The notes beneath the pieces were generated by a model. It had not been told where the DNA came from. It saw nothing but the letters and a program-made list of their open reading frames with translations, and ran no database searches. Positions 43,826 through 53,768 of a stretch of 64,000 nt of DNA are shown piece after piece. Within the stretch, counting starts at the first letter, position 1; every line of letters begins with the position of its first letter. The DNA is taken from contig JACPTQ010000060.1 of NCBI GenBank assembly GCA_016192705.1, positions 1 to 64,000 of the forward strand, given 5' to 3'. A program made the translations under genes and the position numbers. Source of the stretch: Deltaproteobacteria bacterium (GTDB lineage: Bacteria > Myxococcota > JACPTQ01).

Positions 43826-46045
43826 CTACTCGGCGATCGGGACTTCGGCGAGATCGGTTGCGAGCGCGTCGAGTTGGTTTGCTTTGATGCGTGAATCTGA
43901 GATCGAGAAGACGTAGTCATCCATAAAAATGCTGCGCCGGACTTCGCTCTTCGCGTCGGTCCACCAGTTGCCACACGAGATGCCGGCGCTGTGCGGGTGT
44001 GAAACGCGCCCGCGCTCGCTGATGCCGGCTGCTGTCGTCACGTTGAAAACCATGAGCCCGCTGAACGTCATGTTCCGCCCGTAGCTCCCGTCGCCGCCGT
44101 CTTCGCAAATTGTCATGGGGAGCGCGAGCAAATTCTTCGACGCGAAAAACGTGAACGCGAGGTGATTCGTGAGCGCCTCGGAGCTCGAGCCGCGCGTGCC
44201 GATGACGGTCTTGTGTTTGAGCTGCGGGTTTCGCGCGTCGGTCACGTCGAAAATCTGGATTTGAATGCCGCTGAAGTAAGCGAACGAACCATGATCGTCA
44301 GCGTCGTACCCGATCGTGAGGAGGTGCGCGTCGTCCATCGGGTGCATATAAGTCGAGAACCCGGGAATCTTGAGCTCCGCCATGACCTTGGGGTCGGCCG
44401 GGTTCGATAGGTCGAAGACAAATAGCGGGTCGGTCTTTTTGAATGTGACGACGTAGCCGCGGTCACCATTAAAGCGCACCGAGCGAATGTCTTCCTTCGG
44501 CGCGAGCCCGTCGATCTGCCCGTGCGTCACGAGCGTGCCGGACTCCTCGCGAAACACCGTGAGGGCCGACGTGACGTTCGGGTCGGGGACGCGGCCAACG
44601 GACGTTGCAATGCGCAAAAAACCGTCGCGCTCATCCATCGCGAATTGGTTGAGCACGTGCCCCTTGACGACGCCGCTTGCGACGTAGCGCGATGGCGCGC
44701 CGCCCGCGCCCAGCTTGAACTTGTGAACGTTCGTCGCTTCCTTGACGTCGCCCACTTCGCCGTACCACCCGCAGTAACTCTGCTTCTTCGCCGGCACCGC
44801 GACGTAGAGCGCGTCGGCCGACGCGTAAACGGCGCCCGGCTTCGACACGATGGTGCTTGACGAAATCGCCGCGTCGGTCGTCATGTCGAACGTGAGTAGC
44901 GTCGTGAAGGTCGAGCCTTCGCCGAGCCCTGCGGCGTAAAAGCCATCGCACGACACGAGGAGGTTGCCCGACGCCGATTCGCTGTCGATCCCGATTTTCG
45001 TGTCGCTCACGGCGGGGAAAATATCGGCGAGCGTCGCGGCGTTGATGATGTCGAGGTTTGCGCGGCGAAGGCGTTCGCCCGCGTCGCGAATCTTGTCGGA
45101 CGTCGCGTTACAATAATCGTAGAAGGCGCCGTCGTAGTATCGAAGCCCCGGGAACATCGTCGACGGCGAAACGCCACCCGCGCTCACGACGGTGTGGATC
45201 GCGGTGCCGATGCGGCGCGCGTTCACGTACGATCCGGTCAGGCGAATTTCGCGAACAACGCGTGGCGCAGCTTTATCGGTTATGTCGAGAACCGTGACCC
45301 GCGTTGGATTCCCGTCGCCCGTGAAGTCGCAACTATAACCGTAAGTGCACTCGGAGTTGCGATACGAGCGACCATAACTTCCACTCGTCGGCCGATCCGA
45401 CGGCACCGACGAATAGACGACCGCGCGATTCCCATTCACGAAAAGTTTCCGCGGCGTGCCGGTGATGGCGATGCGCGCGATTTCGCGCATTTCGGTCGCT
45501 GGCCACGCCTTCACGATGCGGAAGTTCTTGCCGGTCACGGTGTAGATGTAGACGTTGTCGTTCTTGACGAAGTCGGCTTCGTCGACGCCCGCAACCTGAT
45601 TGTTCGTTCCCGATGTCTGGCTTGCGCCGGCGCTGCTGTCGTCGACCTCCGCGCTCGTGCCCGCACTTGGCGATGGCGGCGAAGCCCCGCCCGAACCCGC
45701 ACCCGAATTTGACGATCCCGCCGAACCGGCCGCCTGGGTGTCGTAGGTTCGGTTGCAGTAATATTGGCGATAATACGCGCTGTAATTCGCGATATTCTGG
45801 ATTGCGTTCTCGACTTGCTGGTCGACTTGGCGGTGCATCTCGCGAATCGCCGCCGCTCGAATCGCCGCCTTCGCCGATGCGCAATCGGGCAGCGGTGAAA
45901 GCGCCGCACTCGCCGTCGGGGCGACATTCGGTCGCGACACGATCGGCTCGCGTTCAGCGCCGCCAAAGCCGCAGGCCACCATCAAGAGCCCGGTCGCGCC
46001 GGCCGCTCTCTCAAAAAGCCACACCACCTTTGATCGATTGCTCAT
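43826..46045 (-). CDS. Lipoprotein with C-terminal beta-propeller domain (PF09826-like)
   Basis: 739 residues from ATG 46045. The leader ends in LLMVAC. A short helical region and a Gly/Ser-rich linker precede the conserved propeller block NNQVAGVDEADFVKNDNVYIYTVTGKNFRIVKAW, the hallmark of the Beta_propel family of secreted proteins. Later blades include LDITDKAAPRVVREIRLTGSYVNARRIG, TFKKTDPLFVFDLSNPADPKVMAELKIPGFSTYMHP and HLLTIGYDADDHG. Surface location is likely; the ligand is unknown. It diverges from the PHP-hydrolase gene. Confidence 0.9.
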   Translation of the reverse strand: MSNRSKVVWLFERAAGATGLLMVACGFGGAEREPIVSRPNVAPTASAALSPLPDCASAKAAIRAAAIREMHRQVDQQVENAIQNIANYSAYYRQYYCNRTYDTQAAGSAGSSNSGAGSGGASPPSPSAGTSAEVDDSSAGASQTSGTNNQVAGVDEADFVKNDNVYIYTVTGKNFRIVKAWPATEMREIARIAITGTPRKLFVNGNRAVVYSSVPSDRPTSGSYGRSYRNSECTYGYSCDFTGDGNPTRVTVLDITDKAAPRVVREIRLTGSYVNARRIGTAIHTVVSAGGVSPSTMFPGLRYYDGAFYDYCNATSDKIRDAGERLRRANLDIINAATLADIFPAVSDTKIGIDSESASGNLLVSCDGFYAAGLGEGSTFTTLLTFDMTTDAAISSSTIVSKPGAVYASADALYVAVPAKKQSYCGWYGEVGDVKEATNVHKFKLGAGGAPSRYVASGVVKGHVLNQFAMDERDGFLRIATSVGRVPDPNVTSALTVFREESGTLVTHGQIDGLAPKEDIRSVRFNGDRGYVVTFKKTDPLFVFDLSNPADPKVMAELKIPGFSTYMHPMDDAHLLTIGYDADDHGSFAYFSGIQIQIFDVTDARNPQLKHKTVIGTRGSSSEALTNHLAFTFFASKNLLALPMTICEDGGDGSYGRNMTFSGLMVFNVTTAAGISERGRVSHPHSAGISCGNWWTDAKSEVRRSIFMDDYVFSISDSRIKANQLDALATDLAEVPIAE

Positions 46046-46163
46046 GCGTGCCCTCCGTCCCCAGCGAACACCGATCGCACGAAGCACGCTCCGTGCCGAT
46101 GGGCGCCCTCGAATTCCGACTATAAACGCGCTATTTTCTCGGTCCCTTGCGCGCCGCGAGTCA

Positions 46164-48611
46164 ATGACCGTCAGTCGTCGTCAGAATCCGTTGCGATCGT
46201 TGCGATGGCTCGCCGCCTTCAGCGCGGGGTGTTTGCTCGGGTGCCCCACGTCCGAAGGTGGCAAGCGCGACGCCCATCGACAATCATTCGAAGCGGGCCG
46301 CCGAGGAGCCGCGCGCGCGTTTCGCGTCACTCGGGCCTCCGACCTCGTGGGCGGACCGAAAGCGAGCGGCCGCATCGGCGACTACCGGCTCGACAACGGC
46401 GAGGTCGCCTTCATCATCTCCGACATCGGTGTCGCCGAAGGATTCGCCGAATCGGGCGGCAACGTCGTCGACGTCGGACACCCGGGCCGCGCGAACGACT
46501 GCCTCGCGCAACTCTTCACGTTCTTCAAAAAGCGTTTTCCGCGACAAGCCATTTACGACCGCCTCACGATCGTGAGCCGTGGAGCAAACCGCAGCGATGC
46601 GGTGATTCGCGTTGAAGGCCACGATTCGCACGACAACGGGATTCTGGTGACGACAGAGTATTCGCTCGCATCGGGTTCAAATTCGCTGCGAATCGTCACG
46701 GCGCTTCGCAATCAAGGGACTCGCAACTATGCGAGGTTCGGGCTTGGTGATGCGATCCAATGGGGCTGCGTGCAAGCGTTTGCGCCGGGGCTTGGTTACA
46801 GCGTCCCCGGGCGGCATGCAGCCATTCCATATCTCACATCGGTGGGCGATGGCGTGAGTTACGGGTACGTGGCGAAATCGGCGTTCGACGTCACAAGTTC
46901 CGCGTCATGGTCCGATCCGACGGTCGCCGAACCGCGCCTTCATCGAGGCGAGGAGGTGAGATACGAGCGGTGGTTTGTGGTCGGCGACGGCGACACCGCG
47001 AGCCTCCACGCCTCGATCGCCCAGGCACGCGGCGAAACGTGGGCGCGACTCTCGGGCCGCATTCTCGACGAAACGACGCGAAGCCCAGCGGCACGGGCGC
47101 TCGTTGAGGTGCGTCGGGATGGGCAGCCGTTCGCCATCGCGCGAGCCCATGGAGACGGGCGCTTCGAACTGCATGCGCCGGCCGGCACGTATCAACTTCG
47201 CGGCACGGGTCGCGATCACGTGGCGCGTGGCGAAGTCTCCGTTTCGCTCCGCCCCAACGCCGTCCGCGACGCCGAAGTTCTCGTATCGGGTGCGGCCACT
47301 GTGCGCTACCGGGTAACCGAGCGCGCGACCAACCGCACCACACCGGCAAAGCTCACATTCGAAGGGCGAAACGGCACACCCACACCTCGCTTCGGCCTTC
47401 GCTTTCGCGCGAGTGGCGCAATGAACACGATCCACGCGCACGAAGGCGAAGGCACAACCGGCGTGCCCCCCGGCGATTACACCGTGACCGCCTCTCGCGG
47501 ACCGCGCTACGACGTCGCCCAACGCGACATCCACGTCGCTCCAGGTCAGACCGCCGAATTCGACGTCGCACTCACCCGCGTCATCGACACGCCCGGCACG
47601 CTCTGCGGCGACTTTCACCAGCACGCCGAGCGCAGCGCCGACGCACCGACATCGCTCCGCGATCGCGTCATCACGAACCTCACCGAAGGACTCGACATTC
47701 TCGTCGCAACCGACCACAACACGCACACCGACTACGGGCCGATTGTCCGCGCGCTCGGCGCCGAACCCTTGCTCGCAACCGTCGTCGGCGTCGAAGCAAC
47801 CACGCACGCCATCGGCCACTTCAACGCCTTTCCCGTTCGCTACGATGCAACCGACCGCCGCGGCGGCGCACCGAACGTATTTCGCGCTTCAAACCCAGCG
47901 TCTCTTTTCGCGCTCCTTCGTGCCGACGGCGACGACCGCGTGATTCAAGTCAACCACCCGCGCGCGGGCGAGATCGGTTACTTTGACTTGTTCGACAAAC
48001 CTGACCTCGGCTTCGACGCGATCGAAGTCGTGAACGGCAAACGCGTCGCCGCCGCACGCCGCGTGATGGCCGATTGGTTCGCCTTTCTCAACCGGGGTCA
48101 CCGCTTCACCGCCATGGGAAACAGCGACACGCACTCCATTTACGGCCAAGAGCCGGGCTATGCGCGCACGTGCGTTTTCTTCGGGCACGACGACCCGCGA
48201 AAAGTCGACGGGGCGTCACTCGTCAACGCTTTGAAGCGGCAAAAACGCGTCGTCGTCACGAATGGACCCTGGATCGACTTCACGGTCGACGGCGCCCCCA
48301 TCGGCTCCACGCTCGAAAGGAAACGCGGCGCGGCGGCGATCGCCATCACCGTCCGCGCGCCCGCCTGGGTCGACGTCGATCGCGTCGAACTCATCGCGAA
48401 CGGCACGCGCGTGTGGGAGCGCCCTGTCCCGCCGAACGCCACCCCGCTCCGCTTCTCCCTCTCGACAACGCACGAAATCGCACGCGACACGTGGTTCATC
48501 GTCATCGCCTCCGGCTCGCGCTCTCTCGCGCCCGTCGTTCCGTCACCCCATCACGACGCGACACCCTTCGCCTTTACAAACCCGATCTGGGTTAAGGTCA
48601 CTGCACCGTAA
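46164..48611 (+). CDS. Lipoprotein with CehA/McbA-type PHP metallohydrolase domain
   Basis: 815 residues from ATG 46164. The leader has lipobox LLGC. A beta-rich N-terminal half (ASDLVGGPKASGRIGDYRLDNGEVAFIIS) and carboxypeptidase-like sandwich units precede the PHP domain. That domain has GTLCGDFHQHAERS, ILVATDHNTHTDYG, VVGVEATTHAIGHFNAF, IQVNHPRAGEIGYFD and TAMGNSDTHSIYG, which give the His/Asp metal ligands of a phosphoesterase-like site. Related CehA/McbA enzymes hydrolyse phosphodiesters or carbamates. The natural substrate is unknown, but it should act outside the cytoplasm. Confidence 0.9.
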   Translation: MTVSRRQNPLRSLRWLAAFSAGCLLGCPTSEGGKRDAHRQSFEAGRRGAARAFRVTRASDLVGGPKASGRIGDYRLDNGEVAFIISDIGVAEGFAESGGNVVDVGHPGRANDCLAQLFTFFKKRFPRQAIYDRLTIVSRGANRSDAVIRVEGHDSHDNGILVTTEYSLASGSNSLRIVTALRNQGTRNYARFGLGDAIQWGCVQAFAPGLGYSVPGRHAAIPYLTSVGDGVSYGYVAKSAFDVTSSASWSDPTVAEPRLHRGEEVRYERWFVVGDGDTASLHASIAQARGETWARLSGRILDETTRSPAARALVEVRRDGQPFAIARAHGDGRFELHAPAGTYQLRGTGRDHVARGEVSVSLRPNAVRDAEVLVSGAATVRYRVTERATNRTTPAKLTFEGRNGTPTPRFGLRFRASGAMNTIHAHEGEGTTGVPPGDYTVTASRGPRYDVAQRDIHVAPGQTAEFDVALTRVIDTPGTLCGDFHQHAERSADAPTSLRDRVITNLTEGLDILVATDHNTHTDYGPIVRALGAEPLLATVVGVEATTHAIGHFNAFPVRYDATDRRGGAPNVFRASNPASLFALLRADGDDRVIQVNHPRAGEIGYFDLFDKPDLGFDAIEVVNGKRVAAARRVMADWFAFLNRGHRFTAMGNSDTHSIYGQEPGYARTCVFFGHDDPRKVDGASLVNALKRQKRVVVTNGPWIDFTVDGAPIGSTLERKRGAAAIAITVRAPAWVDVDRVELIANGTRVWERPVPPNATPLRFSLSTTHEIARDTWFIVIASGSRSLAPVVPSPHHDATPFAFTNPIWVKVTAP

Positions 48612-49470
48612 TTATCGACGCCGCGATGCTCCACTCGACGACGCGCGCTTGGGTGAAGCCGCTCACGGAAACCGACGTCATCAATAATTCCATCACGAGT
48701 ACCTGATACGGGCCTGGCCAAGCCCACGAAGTAATATCAATCAGCACATCGTCCAGGTTGGCCGGCACCCCACAAGCTGCGATCGGTGGGCCGCCCATTT
48801 GTGCCCCACCGTCCGTCTCTTGAAGAATCCCAATGAACGACACGACTCGATTGGGGTTGCCGGTCCAACGCAAGCGCATCGCCTGTCCGCGCTGAACAAC
48901 CGCGCCCACCATCGGCTCGTTGATCTTCGGAGGCGACGAAAGCTGGTGCGTGAATGACGATGCCGCAATTGTTCCTCCGTCGGGCGCGCCCGCATTTGAA
49001 AAATTGAGCGTCGACCCCGCTGGAATAATGATTTCGTCCAGCTCGTAAAAACCCGCGTCGGGAGTTCCGTATGGGATTTGGTATTGGCCTCCGCTCGGCG
49101 AGAATGAAACTGTTACCATTCCCGCGTTCAGCGACGTGTTCAAATCCTCCGATGGATCGGCGTTGACACCGCAGGCCGATGTCAGCTCTGTTCCGAACCG
49201 CTCCATGTTCGACAGCACGTACGACGACGTGAACACAACCTCGATGCCGGCCGGCATGAGACCCGAAACGCTGGTCGTTTCAATCTTGAGTTGAAACGCC
49301 GGCTCGCCCGCATCAAATCGCGGCACCGCCGGGAACGGGAGCGTCTTCACGTCGACGGGACCCGCGTCGACACCGGCATCTGACAAGCCTGGATTCGTGC
49401 GAATGCACGCCGTTCCCATCATTGACGCGGCAACAAGCACCCCGACCCGACACCGACCACGGGCGTCCAT
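48598..49470 (-). CDS. Predicted lipoprotein of unknown function
   Basis: 290 residues from ATG 49470. The leader MDARGRCRVGVLVAASMMG ends in lipobox GTAC. A short Asp-Ala segment is followed by a beta-rich mature part (FQLKIETTSVSGLMPAGIEVVF, GTLNFSN-like, AMRLRWTGNPNRVVSFIG). It ends with AASIITVQ. The 3' end overlaps the PHP-hydrolase gene by 14 bp in convergent orientation. No family recognised. Confidence 0.78.
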   Translation of the reverse strand: MDARGRCRVGVLVAASMMGTACIRTNPGLSDAGVDAGPVDVKTLPFPAVPRFDAGEPAFQLKIETTSVSGLMPAGIEVVFTSSYVLSNMERFGTELTSACGVNADPSEDLNTSLNAGMVTVSFSPSGGQYQIPYGTPDAGFYELDEIIIPAGSTLNFSNAGAPDGGTIAASSFTHQLSSPPKINEPMVGAVVQRGQAMRLRWTGNPNRVVSFIGILQETDGGAQMGGPPIAACGVPANLDDVLIDITSWAWPGPYQVLVMELLMTSVSVSGFTQARVVEWSIAASIITVQ

Positions 49471-49921
49471 TGGTTCTCATTGTAACGTCGCAACATCGAA
49501 AAATGTAGGGCGCCCAAGGACGCTCGAGAAAGCAACGCTCGTCGATTCGGCGGCCCAGAATTCGGGCGAAGCGATCGAGTCGCTCACACTCACGGCCGAT
49601 CAAAAGTTCGAGGCCCTTTACTTCTGCCCGAACTGCCGACAAGTCCCGTGGAAAGGGACATTCAAAGTGCTTCAAAAAGGAAAGCGAACCTACCTGGTGC
49701 TCACGGGCAAAGGCGTCTCGACCCACGAGGCCGTGACCAACAAGTATCAGCTCAAGCGACTCGCGTTTGACAAGCTGGAACTCCGCCGCGTCGGGGCTTC
49801 GGTGCGATTTCAAATGGAGCGCGAAGTCGACGACTGCCGGAAGAACGGCTGCGAGGCGGGTCGAAACTGCCAGATCTGCTGGCACGTGTTCGCCTGCATC
49901 CCCGAACACGCCATGTGCTGA
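49397..49921 (+). CDS. Cys-motif protein of unknown function, start uncertain
   Basis: The open frame gives 174 residues from ATG 49397, but this start lies antisense to the neighbouring lipoprotein leader. Coding character begins only near RPRTLEKATLVDSAAQNSG (about 49513). No ATG, GTG or TTG with a Shine-Dalgarno site is present there. The conserved-looking core has LYFCPNCRQVPWKGTF, TYLVLTGKGVSTHEAV and a Cys-rich end (DDCRKNGCEAGRNCQICWHVFACIP). A lost or non-canonical start, or a shortened 5' end, is likely. Confidence 0.55.
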   Translation: MRMHAVPIIDAATSTPTRHRPRASIGSHCNVATSKNVGRPRTLEKATLVDSAAQNSGEAIESLTLTADQKFEALYFCPNCRQVPWKGTFKVLQKGKRTYLVLTGKGVSTHEAVTNKYQLKRLAFDKLELRRVGASVRFQMEREVDDCRKNGCEAGRNCQICWHVFACIPEHAMC

Positions 49922-49933
49922 AGCGATCCCCGC

Positions 49934-50638
49934 TTAGAAGTTGTACGAGAGCCCACCCTGAAAGATAAATCCGTCACGAATCGCGAAATCGGCGCGCAAA
50001 GTTAAGAAGTCGGTGAAATCGACGCGAAACCCCGTCACGAGGTTAATGATCGGGACGACCGGCCACATATTCTTTTCTTCGACGGGCGTTCCAGCGGCGG
50101 CCGTGCAATCCTTGACCGTCACATACCCGGCCGGACATTGAAGCGCGTCCTGCGTCGTGATGCTCGCGCCGATTGGAATGCCGATCCCGAGCCCGACGCC
50201 CGCGTGAAACGCAAACCATTTCGCGACGCGCATATCGAAATCAGCGGTCGCATCGGCCGAGAGGATCCACATGTTGATGTTAACGATGTCGGCCGCGCGG
50301 TCTGTCTTGCCGTCCTGGAGCCAAACCGACTGCGCACTCGACATTTTCGTCCCCGCGAGCGTCGTCACGAGCGAAAAAAACGGCGTGAAGCGTCGCGTCC
50401 AAAAACCGGCGAGCGTGAACCCATCGATTTTCGACGCCTCTTTGTACGCAATCTTTAGAACCGCGGCTGGGATAACCGAGTATCCGGCGCGAAAGCCAAG
50501 GCCATGCTCGGTCGTGCGAACGAGCGACTTCGCGGTGGTTGTAACGGGAGTTCCCGGTGCATTCGCCGGTGTTTCAGCAACCGCAACTTGCGTCACGAGA
50601 AGCAAAGCGGCCGACAAACTGAACGCGCTGCGGATCAT
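49934..50638 (-). CDS. Predicted outer-membrane beta-barrel protein
   Basis: 234 residues from ATG 50638 with a GGGGG site. The signal peptide (MIRSAFSLSAALLLVTQVAVAE) is clear. Alternating amphipathic strands (HGLGFRAGYSVIPAAVLKIAY, FFSLVTTLAGTKMSS, WFAFHAGVGLGIGIPIG, FLTLRADFAIRDGFIFQGG) end in LSYNF, the C-terminal Phe typical of barrels folded by BamA. An 8-10-stranded barrel is expected; no named family. Confidence 0.82.
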   Translation of the reverse strand: MIRSAFSLSAALLLVTQVAVAETPANAPGTPVTTTAKSLVRTTEHGLGFRAGYSVIPAAVLKIAYKEASKIDGFTLAGFWTRRFTPFFSLVTTLAGTKMSSAQSVWLQDGKTDRAADIVNINMWILSADATADFDMRVAKWFAFHAGVGLGIGIPIGASITTQDALQCPAGYVTVKDCTAAAGTPVEEKNMWPVVPIINLVTGFRVDFTDFLTLRADFAIRDGFIFQGGLSYNF

Positions 50639-50687
50639 TACTGACCCCCTTTCAAAAACATACAATCTACCACATAATCAGACATCT

Positions 50688-51092
50688 TTGAAGGCCCAAT
50701 TAAGTCACCAGCACTCCGTCCTTTTTGACCGCGATTGCGGCATCTGCCAATGGGCGATGGAGTGGGTCGGGCGGCTCGACAAAAAGAAGCGATTTGCCTG
50801 CATTCCGTACCAAGAGGCCGACCTCGCGGCCCTCGCGCCTGGCCTCACGGCTGAACGCTGCGCGGTTGAAATGGTTGTCGTCTCCACGACGGGCGACGTC
50901 TACGGGGGCGGCGATGCCGTTCGATTCATCTCGCGGAGATTGCCGCTCATGAACCTCGTTTGGCCGCTCATGGAAGCGCCCGGGCTTCGCCACGTCGTCG
51001 ACCGCGGGTACCGCTGGATCGCCGAAAATCGGTTGCGCCTTTCAGTCAAGATGGGGCGCAAAAAGTGCCCGCGTCCACCCGACAAAGAGTGA
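50688..51092 (+). CDS. DCC-family (DUF393) thiol-disulfide oxidoreductase-like protein
   Basis: 134 residues, probably from TTG 50688 (LKAQLSHQHSVLFDRDCG); there is no better start before the motif. SVLFDRDCGICQWAMEWV is the family DxxCxxC signature, with CIPYQ and RFISRRLPLMNLVWPLM following as usual. The fold is thioredoxin-like and the Cys pair is presumably redox-active. It diverges from the barrel-protein gene. Confidence 0.85.
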   Translation: MKAQLSHQHSVLFDRDCGICQWAMEWVGRLDKKKRFACIPYQEADLAALAPGLTAERCAVEMVVVSTTGDVYGGGDAVRFISRRLPLMNLVWPLMEAPGLRHVVDRGYRWIAENRLRLSVKMGRKKCPRPPDKE

Positions 51093-51244
51093 GCAGCAAG
51101 ACCGAAGTGAATAATACGTTTACGAATCTCTGGAAACCGATGCGCGGCAACCCCCAGCTGGTTGAATAACACATCCCTTCGATCGTAGGATTCGAGCGTC
51201 GCGTCGAAGACGACGTGTCATCAACTCGTTTACGGGAGGACGTC

Positions 51245-53029
51245 ATGGAAAGACTGTCGGGTTTTGCTCGCTCGATCGCGGCGTGCGCGCTCGTTGCTTC
51301 GCTTGGACTCGCGACATCGTCGGCTTGGGCCGACACCGAGGACCCGTACAAATTCGTGGTCCTCAGCCCAGACGCAAAAAAAATCGCGGTCGCGACTTGG
51401 AAAACCGTGGACATTCTGGACGTCGAATCGGGCGCGGCGGTTGCGTCGCTCGCCGACGTCAAGAACGTCAACGCCGTCGCGTTCTCGCGCGATGGAAGCC
51501 GCGTTGCGGTGGGCTGCGAACGTGGCACCGTTAAGGTGTTCGACGCGGCGAGCGGGAAACTCGTTGTGACCATGAAGGGCCCGAATGGCGCCGTTGCATT
51601 TAGTCCCGATGGGTCACGGATTGCCGGCGGTGCGCCGCTTGAAGTTTCTGTCTGGGACGCGACGAACGGCAAACGAGTCGCCAAGATCAAGACGGACGGC
51701 GTAAGGTCCGTTGCGTTTTCGCCTGACGGGAAACTGCTTGCGCTGGGCGGTGACAAGGTCGAGTTTGTCGACGCAGCGGCCGGCGGCGAACCGCAGGGCG
51801 CGAGCGGCTCACGATCGGCGGCGATGATCGCGTGGAGCCCCGATGGCACAAAGGTCGTGGGCGCGAGCATGAACGGGAATTTCTACGTCGTCGATGCGGC
51901 ATCGAAAGCGATCGCGACGAAGCGCTATGAGAATGACAGCGAGCACAAGGCGTCTGGGATTGCCATCGGCGCCGATGGCGCGACGCTTTTCGTGCGAACA
52001 ACGGCGGGCGTCGACGTGCTCGAGCTTCCCAGCTTGACGCGAAAGGCGAGCCTCGAAGTTGCCGATACGGGCGAGGCTTTTTCGTTCAACGCGGAAAAGA
52101 AGGTCATCGCCTATGCGCTTAAGAATCAAGCGGTGAAGCTCGTGAGTTTCGACGGAAGCGAGGCAAAGGTCGTGAAGACGCTGCAAAGCAAGGCCGCGGC
52201 GCAAGCTGGTGCAAAGGCGACGCTCTGCGGAAGCGACGAGTACAAGGCCGCGTGCACAAACCAAACGCTGAAGGATTATTACTGGAAGGTCTGCATGGAG
52301 GCGAGCCGGCTTGACCGAAACAACGAGGCAAAGGTCAAAGAGTGGGGCGCGGCGGCTCGGAAATTCCCGGCGGCGCTCGAGGCGTACACGAAGTTCAAGG
52401 AGAAGTGGGAGACGTGCTACAGCGACAACCACAACTGCGAAAACAAGAGTGGCGCTGAGTCGTGCTTGAAGGCGGGCGATCAGTTTAAAGAGGCGTTTAA
52501 GAGTTTGGTTGAGGGCGTCAAGACCGACGTTGAGCAGGCGAAGTCGCGTGCGGCGCAATCGCTCCAAAGCAACAGCTTCGACTCGGCGCGCATGGAAACG
52601 ACGAGCGCCGATAAGTGGCTCGCGCAACTCGTCGAGCTGAACCAAATCGATTTTATCAAGACGGATGTCGGTGGGATTCAGTCGATGGTCGACGAGATGA
52701 AGAAGAGCATCGGCGGCGACGTGACGAAGGCGGTGGCGAAGGAGGAAGAGAAATGGAAGCCGTTCACGTCTGTTTTGAAGGGGGATCGGCTCGCTTTTTT
52801 TAACGACAACCATCGGCGCGGAACGAATGTATGGGGAAAAGGGAAGACGCTGATACGAACGCCCAGCGGGTTCAAGAAGGCGTCGCTCATGTGCTACTAC
52901 ACGATCGATCGCAACGGTGTGACGCCGCGGTGGGAGACGACCTGTTTCAAGTTCAAGGGGAACAAGAAGGGATCGCCCACCATCCGCAACGGCTGGGGTG
53001 ACAGCCCACCGAGCAAAGCGTTTCGGTAA
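51245..53029 (+). CDS. Secreted WD40/propeller protein with helical Cys-containing C-terminal domain
   Basis: 594 residues from ATG 51245 behind GGGAGGA. A signal peptide ends in SSAWAD. Blades of about 40 residues follow: FVVLSPDAKKIAVATWKTVDILD, AVAFSRDGSRVAVG, AVAFSPDGSRIAGG, SVAFSPDGKLLALGG, IAWSPDGTKVVGAS. The C-terminal 250 residues are helical and Lys/Glu-rich with scattered Cys (TLCGSDEYKAACTN, CYSDNHNCEN). It ends in a basic domain (RLAFFNDNHRRGTNVWGKGKT). Function unknown; location is periplasmic or extracellular. Confidence 0.85.
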   Translation: MERLSGFARSIAACALVASLGLATSSAWADTEDPYKFVVLSPDAKKIAVATWKTVDILDVESGAAVASLADVKNVNAVAFSRDGSRVAVGCERGTVKVFDAASGKLVVTMKGPNGAVAFSPDGSRIAGGAPLEVSVWDATNGKRVAKIKTDGVRSVAFSPDGKLLALGGDKVEFVDAAAGGEPQGASGSRSAAMIAWSPDGTKVVGASMNGNFYVVDAASKAIATKRYENDSEHKASGIAIGADGATLFVRTTAGVDVLELPSLTRKASLEVADTGEAFSFNAEKKVIAYALKNQAVKLVSFDGSEAKVVKTLQSKAAAQAGAKATLCGSDEYKAACTNQTLKDYYWKVCMEASRLDRNNEAKVKEWGAAARKFPAALEAYTKFKEKWETCYSDNHNCENKSGAESCLKAGDQFKEAFKSLVEGVKTDVEQAKSRAAQSLQSNSFDSARMETTSADKWLAQLVELNQIDFIKTDVGGIQSMVDEMKKSIGGDVTKAVAKEEEKWKPFTSVLKGDRLAFFNDNHRRGTNVWGKGKTLIRTPSGFKKASLMCYYTIDRNGVTPRWETTCFKFKGNKKGSPTIRNGWGDSPPSKAFR

Positions 53030-53129
53030 ACTCTTCCCGTTCTTTTCCAACCGACCACTTCCGGCGCTCGCAGGTCCGCGCTTGATCTTGCGCGGCTGAA
53101 CGCGCGAAAGTGCGCGCTGGAGGTGCGTG

Positions 53130-53681
53130 ATGGCGGGAAAAAAGAAAGACGTTAATGACGAAAATGCGACCGCAGGGACGCCGACGGTGCGTGTCGAGCG
53201 CGGGAGCTTGCTTGAATCCAAGGCCGAAGTGATTGTCAACGCGGCGAACTCAAAGGGCTTCATGGGCGGCGGCGTCGCCGGGGCGATTAAGCGTGCGGGC
53301 GGGCCCGAGATCGAGCGCGAGGCGATCTTGAAGGGGCCAACGCCGGTTGGGCGCGCGGTTTGGACGGGCGCGGGGAAAACGTTTTTTCGAGGTGTCATTC
53401 ACGCGCCGACGATGGAAAAGCCGGCCATGCGCATTCCGAAGGAGAATGTCGGCGCCGCTATGCGCGCAGCGCTGATGATGGCTGAGGAGAAAGCGTGCGC
53501 CTCGATCGCCGTGACGGGGCTTGGAACGGGCGTGGGAGGTGTCGCACCGGCCGACGCGGCAGTCGAGATGTTCGGCGCAATTCGGGCGTTTCGAGGGACG
53601 CGGTTGAGGGAGGTCGTGCTGGTCGACCTCGACGACGAAATGGTCGCCGCGTGGAACGCCGAAATGAGTGAAAGAGGTTAA
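53130..53681 (+). CDS. Macro-domain protein (ADP-ribose/O-acetyl-ADP-ribose binding or hydrolase)
   Basis: 183 residues from ATG 53130; GTG 53127 is adjacent, with GGAGG just upstream. VEVIVNAAN-type [20 protein letters not shown] is the macro ligand loop, with [13 protein letters not shown] and the diphosphate loop [13 protein letters not shown]. Macro domains bind ADP-ribose and often remove it from proteins or nucleic acids. A short charged N-terminal extension (about 20 residues) is unusual but not informative. It is followed 4 bp later by tRNA-Leu. Confidence 0.93.
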   Translation: MAGKKKDVNDENATAGTPTVRVERGSLLESKAEVIVNAANSKGFMGGGVAGAIKRAGGPEIEREAILKGPTPVGRAVWTGAGKTFFRGVIHAPTMEKPAMRIPKENVGAAMRAALMMAEEKACASIAVTGLGTGVGGVAPADAAVEMFGAIRAFRGTRLREVVLVDLDDEMVAAWNAEMSERG

Positions 53682-53685
53682 CTCG

Positions 53686-53768
<83 letters not shown>

